Source: Flavobacteriales bacterium
Lineage (GTDB): Bacteria; Bacteroidota; Bacteroidia; Flavobacteriales_D; Sanyastnellaceae
DNA: 64,000 nt
NCBI GenBank assembly: GCA_016780385.1
Contig: JADHLY010000006.1
Location: 1 to 64,000 of the forward strand
Direction of reading: 5' to 3'
Positions 59,496-64,000 of this stretch are shown piece after piece (within the stretch, counting starts at the first letter, position 1; each line of letters begins with the position of its first letter). The translations under genes were made by a program, and so were the position numbers. The notes below the pieces were generated by a model. That model was not told where the DNA came from, made no database searches, and worked only from the letters and a program-made list of their open reading frames with translations.

Positions 59496-61112
59496 ATGGT
59501 ACACCAAGGAAATACCCCTTTCCACCCCAATCTGGCTGAGATTGGTTTGCGCAAAGCACGCAACATCTGGTGGAATTTACCTCCTGCCCGCCTCATAGAG
59601 CGGACCCTCTTAGCAGGAGAAGGAAGGCTTACTTCAACTGGCGCCATCGCCGTTGACACCGGCCGATTCACTGGCCGCAGCCCCAAAGACCGATTCATCG
59701 TCAGAGACCCCCTCACACAGGACAACGTTTGGTGGGGCGAGATCAACCAACCCATCGATCCAGAACAGGCGAAGACTTTGCATGGCGATTTGATGCGCTA
59801 CCTCGACGGCAAAGGGCTTTACGTCCGCGATGCCTTCGTGGGCTCCGCAAAGGAATACCGCAAGGGGGTCCGGGTCATGACCGAGAAGGCTTGGTCCAAT
59901 TTATTTGCATTCAACATGTTCCTCCGGCCGACGAAGGAGGAAATCGCAGGCTTCAGGCCCGATTGGCATGTGGTCTGCGCCCCCGGGTTCAAAGCGGATC
60001 CTACACGGCATGGCACAAGGCAGTCCAATTTTGCCATCCTCGACTTCACCCACAAGCGCGTCTTGATCGGGGGAACGGGCTATACCGGCGAGATCAAAAA
60101 GGGCATGTTCAGTGCCATGAATTTCTTGTTGCCTACAGAATCCAACGTGCTGCCCATGCACTGTTCGGCCAATGAAGGCCCAGATGGCAAAACCGCAGTG
60201 TTCTTCGGGCTCTCAGGAACCGGCAAAACCACACTTTCCAGCGACCCCGAGCGTCAGCTCATCGGCGATGACGAGCACGGGTGGGGGCCTCGGGGCATTT
60301 TTAACTTTGAAGGCGGTTGTTACGCCAAGACAATCGACCTCGACGCCGCCCTTGAGCCGGACATTTATGGGGCCATCCACCACGGTGCGATGCTGGAGAA
60401 CATTGGTTTTGCGGCCGATGGTGTGACCCCGGACTTCACGGATGCCACCACTACACAGAATACGCGGGTGAGCTATCCGATCCAGCACATCCATGGGGCC
60501 AAGCCCAGCGGAGAAGGGGGGCATCCGGAGCACATTTTTTTCCTGACGTGTGACGCCTTTGGGGTATTGCCACCTCTGGCGCGCCTCGATGCGCCCACTG
60601 CAGCGTACCACTTCATCAGTGGATATACGGCCAAGGTCGCCGGCACCGAGGACGGCATTGACGAGCCCAAGGCCGTATTCAGCGCGTGTTTCGGCGCGCC
60701 GTTTCTGCCCTTGCATCCCGGCAAGTATGCCGACATGCTCAGCCAGCGCATGGCCGAGCACGGTTCCAAGGTATGGCTGGTGAACACGGGATGGACGGGT
60801 GGACCACATGGTGAAGGCCAACGGATGTCCTTGAAGGATACACGGGCATTGCTGAATGCCGTCTTGCAAGGGAAGATGGACCAAGTGGAATACCGCCAGT
60901 GTGACCGCTTTGGTTGGGAAGTGCCCATGACGGCGCCGGGTGTGGACGACACTTTGCTCAATCCACGCAACACTTGGGCGGATCCCCGCGCATACGATGC
61001 CAAGGCGGATGCCCTCGCAGACCGGTTCAATGCCAACTTTGATCCCTTTGCCGATGGTGTGTCAGCCGAGGTGCGCAATGCGGCACCAACAGTGCCAGCA
61101 TACGCAGGTTGA
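59496..61112 (+). CDS. pckA: Phosphoenolpyruvate carboxykinase (ATP)
   Basis: Gluconeogenic conversion of oxaloacetate plus ATP to PEP and CO2. The 538-residue protein has the ATP-type layout: TGRSPKDRFIV near residue 53, the kinase-1 loop FGLSGTGKTTLS, kinase-2 LIGDDEHGWG, and downstream NFEGGCYAKTI. The later NTGWTGGPHGEG segment is typical. Together with mdh 4 kb upstream it covers malate-to-PEP flux, although the two genes are not in one operon. Confidence 0.97.
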   Translation: MVHQGNTPFHPNLAEIGLRKARNIWWNLPPARLIERTLLAGEGRLTSTGAIAVDTGRFTGRSPKDRFIVRDPLTQDNVWWGEINQPIDPEQAKTLHGDLMRYLDGKGLYVRDAFVGSAKEYRKGVRVMTEKAWSNLFAFNMFLRPTKEEIAGFRPDWHVVCAPGFKADPTRHGTRQSNFAILDFTHKRVLIGGTGYTGEIKKGMFSAMNFLLPTESNVLPMHCSANEGPDGKTAVFFGLSGTGKTTLSSDPERQLIGDDEHGWGPRGIFNFEGGCYAKTIDLDAALEPDIYGAIHHGAMLENIGFAADGVTPDFTDATTTQNTRVSYPIQHIHGAKPSGEGGHPEHIFFLTCDAFGVLPPLARLDAPTAAYHFISGYTAKVAGTEDGIDEPKAVFSACFGAPFLPLHPGKYADMLSQRMAEHGSKVWLVNTGWTGGPHGEGQRMSLKDTRALLNAVLQGKMDQVEYRQCDRFGWEVPMTAPGVDDTLLNPRNTWADPRAYDAKADALADRFNANFDPFADGVSAEVRNAAPTVPAYAG

Positions 61113-61167
61113 CCATCTATTGTGGATGAACGGTAGCGGTGCTGAGCGATGATGCTTGGCTCAGGGC

Positions 61168-61175
61168 TTTCTTTG
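61168..61175 (+). promoter_or_regulatory. Possible -7 box of rsmE
   Basis: TTTCTTTG matches TAnnTTTG except for the second base and ends four bases before the ATG at 61180, implying a leaderless mRNA. Confidence 0.35.
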
Positions 61176-61179
61176 TCCC

Positions 61180-61911
61180 ATGCGGCGGTTTTATGCACCG
61201 GAAGTCAAGCCTGGTCCCCATTCCTTGGGGGCAGATGAGGCCCGTCACTTGGGACAGGTATTGCGCGCTCGACCGGGTGATGCCGTGGAGTTGGCCGATG
61301 GCCAAGGGGCGGTCTTTCCTGCGGAGGTGGTTTCTGTGGGCAAGCGCGAGGCCGTGTTGCAGGTGGGCATACCCGCCTGCTTTCCAATCCCGGATCCTCA
61401 ATTAACCTTGTGGGTGGCGCCGACCAAGCACACCGACCGCTTTGAGTGGTTTCTGGAGAAGGCCTGTGAATGTGGTGTCTCCCGGATCCAACCCATTTGG
61501 ACGGGGCGCAGTGAGCGCAAAGTCGAAAAGCATGAGCGCTGGCACCGCACATTGGTGGAAGCGATGAAGCAGAGCCAACGGGCGTGGCTTCCAGAGTTGC
61601 TGCCTGCAACACCATTGAAAGAGGCGCTTGAGACAGTAAAGGGGGCAGTGGACGGACCTTGGTTGGGCCTGGCGCACTGTCCCGTGCCGGAACACCCCGA
61701 ATGGCAGCGGCAATCAATCACGGAAGCCATGCCGGCGGGCAGCGATGCGGTTTTGGCGATCGGGCCCGAAGGAGATTTCACGCCAGACGAAATAGAAGCC
61801 TTTGGTGCAGCGGGCTTTACTCCTGTCACCATGGGGACGCACAGGTTGCGGACCGAAACCGCGGCCCTGTATGCCGTGCAGGCTTTTCATTTGATCAATG
61901 CCCTGAAATGA
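61180..61911 (+). CDS. rsmE: 16S rRNA (uracil1498-N3)-methyltransferase
   Basis: SAM-dependent SPOUT methyltransferase acting on 30S subunits. The 243-residue protein begins MRRFYAP, typical of RsmE, with a PUA-like N-terminus including HLGQVLRARPGD. The C-terminal SPOUT knot shows AIGPEGDFTPDEIEAF and MGTHRLRTETAALYAV, both diagnostic. ATG at 61180 is preferred to a TTG 24 bases upstream because it gives the family N-terminus. Its stop overlaps the next gene (ATGA). Confidence 0.95.
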   Translation: MRRFYAPEVKPGPHSLGADEARHLGQVLRARPGDAVELADGQGAVFPAEVVSVGKREAVLQVGIPACFPIPDPQLTLWVAPTKHTDRFEWFLEKACECGVSRIQPIWTGRSERKVEKHERWHRTLVEAMKQSQRAWLPELLPATPLKEALETVKGAVDGPWLGLAHCPVPEHPEWQRQSITEAMPAGSDAVLAIGPEGDFTPDEIEAFGAAGFTPVTMGTHRLRTETAALYAVQAFHLINALK

Positions 61912-62231
61912 AGTCCATCGTCAATCTCATCCTCGTCCTCTCTATCGCATGCGGGGCGCTCTATGTGACCAACCCCGACCAAGAAGCATTCAGCCTTTTC
62001 TTGAGTGACTACGTCCAGACTGAACTTGCCGACGACACGCCGGGAGAAACGGCCTTGGGCAAGAAGCTGCGCAAGGGGTTGGGCGACTTGGCCGCCGTGG
62101 CCGGCCGTGAGGTCACAGAGAGGGAGGACCTGTATATCGCGTCCATTTACAGGCTCGACATCCTCAACAAGCATTACACGTTTGTCGGGGTGGCGGGCCA
62201 GTTTTTTCTCGTCGAGAAAACAGAAGAGTGA
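61908..62231 (+). CDS. Small membrane-anchored protein (DUF4359-like)
   Basis: The 107-residue protein has an N-terminal hydrophobic helix (about 4-20), TNPDQEAFSLFL after it, and a C-terminal YTFVGVAGQFFL strand, which resembles DUF4359. Function unknown. The ATG overlaps the rsmE stop, so it is translationally coupled. Its stop codon lies one base from the stop of the convergent DUF551 gene, with no terminator between them. Confidence 0.7.
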   Translation: MKSIVNLILVLSIACGALYVTNPDQEAFSLFLSDYVQTELADDTPGETALGKKLRKGLGDLAAVAGREVTEREDLYIASIYRLDILNKHYTFVGVAGQFFLVEKTEE

Positions 62232-62232
62232 G

Positions 62233-62550
62233 TCAGTCCGCTTGGGGCTCTTCCTCCGAAACAGGCGGGGCCTCGGGCATGGGCATCCAATGGGTGACCG
62301 CTTTGAAGTACTGATTGGAAGCCCCTTCGCCCGACCAAAAATGTCGGCCATGGCTGTCTGCCCGGTCGGACTGGGCAGAGAAGAAATTTTCCATAAACCG
62401 AAGGACGATGACATCGCGCATCTCAAAGCTGGCTTTTCCGGGGAGCAATACCTCATTGCCGGGTACGACCGCCAATACCCGCTGGCCATTGGTGGGCAGC
62501 TGGTCATCGCAGGAAATCCAGGGCGCGGGATTGTGCTCGGTGTGCTCCAT
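62233..62550 (-). CDS. DUF551-domain protein
   Basis: The 105-residue protein has an early WISCDDQLPTNGQRVLAV and a late VTHWMPMPEAP, the two ends of the DUF551 domain, which is common in phage and accessory regions. Function unknown. The ATG lies two bases after the enoyl-CoA hydratase stop; an in-frame TTG six bases earlier would overlap it. The two genes are therefore likely co-transcribed. Confidence 0.75.
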   Translation of the reverse strand: MEHTEHNPAPWISCDDQLPTNGQRVLAVVPGNEVLLPGKASFEMRDVIVLRFMENFFSAQSDRADSHGRHFWSGEGASNQYFKAVTHWMPMPEAPPVSEEEPQAD

Positions 62551-62552
62551 GT

Positions 62553-63335
62553 TCAACGTCCTTGAAAGGAAGGGCTACGCTTTTCGAGAAAGGCAGCCAC
62601 CCCTTCTTGGTAGTCCTCTGTACGAGAGGCTGCGCCTTGAAGTTCCAATTCGGTGTCGAGCTGCGCGCTAAACCCTTGCTCAAAAGCGCGGTTGAAGGCC
62701 GCTTTGGTCAAGGCCAGGCCACGTGTGGGCATGTTGGCCAAGTGCTGGGCCAAGGCCATGGTCTCTTCGGCGAATGCCTCCGCAGGAAAGGCCATGTGTA
62801 TCATGCCCATGGCGGCGGCATCGATCGCCGTGACGGGGGTGCCCAGATAGGCGAGTGCGGTGGCGCGCTGCAGGCCCACCAAGCGCGGCAACATCCAGGT
62901 ACCACCGCTGTCAGGGATGAGACCGATCTTGGAAAATGCCTGAATGAATTTGGCGCCTTCTGCTGCGACGCAGAGGTCACAGGCCAGGGCAATGTTGGCT
63001 CCGGCCCCTGCCGCAACACCGTTGACTGCAGCGATCACCGGCTTGTTCAGCGCACGGATGAGCCGGACGGTGGTGTTGTACGATCCGCCTACGATTTCTT
63101 CAAAAGTGGGGGCGTCATCGCCCGTGATTTCCTTGAGGTCCTGGCCGGCACAAAAGGCCTTGCCCTCACCTGTGATGACCACGCAGCGCACGCCCTCGTC
63201 CGCGTCGGCGGTCCGCAAGGCATCCTGCAGCAGGGCAGCCATAGGCTGGGTGAAGCTATTGAAGGCAGCCGGGCGGTTCAGGGTCAATTTCACAACCCCA
63301 CCTTCCCGGGCAGTCAGGATGGTGTCTTCGTGCAT
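62553..63335 (-). CDS. Enoyl-CoA hydratase/isomerase family protein (PaaG-like)
   Basis: The 260-residue crotonase-fold protein has LNRPAAFNSFT, an oxyanion-hole glycine region AVNGVAAGAGANIALACD, and GLIPDSGGTWMLPRLVG with an aspartate at the position seen in PaaG-type 1,2-epoxyphenylacetyl-CoA isomerases. No other paa genes are visible, so the substrate is uncertain; fatty-acid beta-oxidation is the alternative. The ATG at 63335 lies five bases after a TACATTGC -7 box on the minus strand, favouring it over a TTG nine bases upstream. Confidence 0.87.
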   Translation of the reverse strand: MHEDTILTAREGGVVKLTLNRPAAFNSFTQPMAALLQDALRTADADEGVRCVVITGEGKAFCAGQDLKEITGDDAPTFEEIVGGSYNTTVRLIRALNKPVIAAVNGVAAGAGANIALACDLCVAAEGAKFIQAFSKIGLIPDSGGTWMLPRLVGLQRATALAYLGTPVTAIDAAAMGMIHMAFPAEAFAEETMALAQHLANMPTRGLALTKAAFNRAFEQGFSAQLDTELELQGAASRTEDYQEGVAAFLEKRSPSFQGR

Positions 63336-63340
63336 CGTGC

Positions 63341-63348
63341 GCAATGTA
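63341..63348 (-). promoter_or_regulatory. -7 box of the enoyl-CoA hydratase gene
   Basis: TACATTGC on the minus strand resembles TAnnTTTG with one mismatch and ends five bases before the ATG, another apparent leaderless start. Confidence 0.45.
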
Positions 63349-63357
63349 ACGTCTGAA

Positions 63358-64000
63358 TTACCTGCGGACGACCAGCCTTTCTATGGCTGTTCCCTTGGCG
63401 TGTTGGACTTCGATGAAGTAAATGCCCTCCGGCCATGAAGACAACGCCATTGTACCCGATGCCGAAAGGCTTGGAGTGGCCAAAGACCGACCGGTGGCAT
63501 CGCGCAGTGTGATGGACCTGACATCCCATGCTGCAGGCAGGGTCAATTGGACAGCATCCGAGGCAGGATTGGGGTACAGCTGATATGAATCAGCGTTCAA
63601 GTCCCCTGCACTCATAGGGCCTACGAGCACACAGGAGATGGCGGAACAACCTGAGGCATCGGTGATTTCCAAGCAATAGGTGCCGTCAGCCAGGCCGACA
63701 AAAACAAAAGAGGGTTCGTCGGATTCTGAAATCGGAAAGCCGATGCTTTGTAGGTTTTCGTCCAGAAGATTGATGGTGTACGGCGCTGTTCCCCCCACCG
63801 CTTCTGCAGTAATGGTGCCGGGGCTTGTGTTGGATGCTGCCAGCAATTCGAGCACGGTGCACAGGGTGGAATCGGGCAGGGCGCAAGGGTTGAAATTGCA
63901 GTATTCTGGGTCGTTACAGCCCGATTCAAAATTGCCCGCAGGTGCCGTATAGCCATCGTAAAGGGGCCAGTACCAGCCTGTGCCATCATAATTGACCACA
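63358..64000 (-). CDS. C-terminal part of a T9SS-secreted protein (5' end outside window)
   Basis: The minus-strand frame is open to the window edge. About 213 residues are visible: an aromatic/Gly-rich start, a Cys-containing segment (CNDPEYCNFNPCA) that resembles repeats in secreted Bacteroidota proteins, a SprB-like stretch (GGTAPYTINLLD to GLADGTYCLEITDASGCS), and a T9SS type A sorting domain (LYPNPASDAVQLTL, ends IERLVVRR). SprB-type repeats occur in gliding adhesins, but only one is seen. The passenger domain lies outside the window. Confidence 0.85.
   Translation of the reverse strand, partial: VVNYDGTGWYWPLYDGYTAPAGNFESGCNDPEYCNFNPCALPDSTLCTVLELLAASNTSPGTITAEAVGGTAPYTINLLDENLQSIGFPISESDEPSFVFVGLADGTYCLEITDASGCSAISCVLVGPMSAGDLNADSYQLYPNPASDAVQLTLPAAWDVRSITLRDATGRSLATPSLSASGTMALSSWPEGIYFIEVQHAKGTAIERLVVRR

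Overview
The window comes from a Bacteroidota chromosome, most likely Flavobacteriales or a close relative. Four things point there: six proteins ending in type IX secretion (T9SS) type A sorting domains, a type III glutamine synthetase, the rpsU-recombinase-hpf-tRNA-tuf-secE-nusG-rplKAJL-rpoBC order, and Bacteroidota-type -7 boxes (TAnnTTTG or TAnnTTCG) in place of sigma70 -10 boxes and strong Shine-Dalgarno sites. By eye the GC content is above 50%, high for Flavobacteriales. No insertion sequence, prophage, CRISPR array or rRNA operon is visible.

Region 1-19.4 kb is a secreted-protein region. It holds the 3' end of a large T9SS cargo, then a 4297-residue T9SS surface protein with FG-GAP-like, HYR-type, lamin-tail-like and nidogen-like modules. 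A PLP aminotransferase and a T9SS-tagged PNGase F-like protein with an inserted LamG domain follow. Region 19.5-31.7 kb is mainly housekeeping: glutamine synthetase III, a PorE-like TPR/PD40/CRD/OmpA protein, purM, prfA, pyrF, an RCK-type ion channel, an AGCS symporter, a helix-hairpin-helix protein and an acyl-CoA dehydrogenase.

Region 31.7-46.5 kb is the translation/transcription supercluster: rpsU, a Xer-like recombinase, hpf, tRNA-Thr/Tyr/Gly/Thr, tuf, tRNA-Trp, secE, nusG, rplK, rplA, rplJ, rplL, rpoB and rpoC, closed by a long perfect hairpin.

Region 46.5-64 kb is mixed. It has a conserved protein of unknown function (minus strand) diverging from an MBL hydrolase/LpxL-like acyltransferase/rarA operon, and tRNA-Thr(CGT). 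A minus-strand operon follows (MORN-like protein, T9SS subtilase, very basic small secreted protein), then mdh, a T9SS VCBS-repeat protein, a fasciclin lipoprotein, a DUF423 protein, pckA, rsmE and small conserved genes. It ends with a PaaG-like enoyl-CoA hydratase and the C-terminus of another T9SS cargo that runs off the window.

The clearest unexplained signals are these: the exact 10 x 243 bp HYR array with a four-unit higher-order period, nested palindromes upstream of the giant gene, recurrent -7 boxes ending 4-7 nt before start codons (apparent leaderless mRNAs), promoters embedded in or touching terminators, an inverted repeat bracketing the recombinase promoter, a TVGFRE channel filter, and a terminator hairpin inside the C-terminal coding region of the VCBS protein. 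I did not find a clearly novel multi-gene defence or metabolic system.
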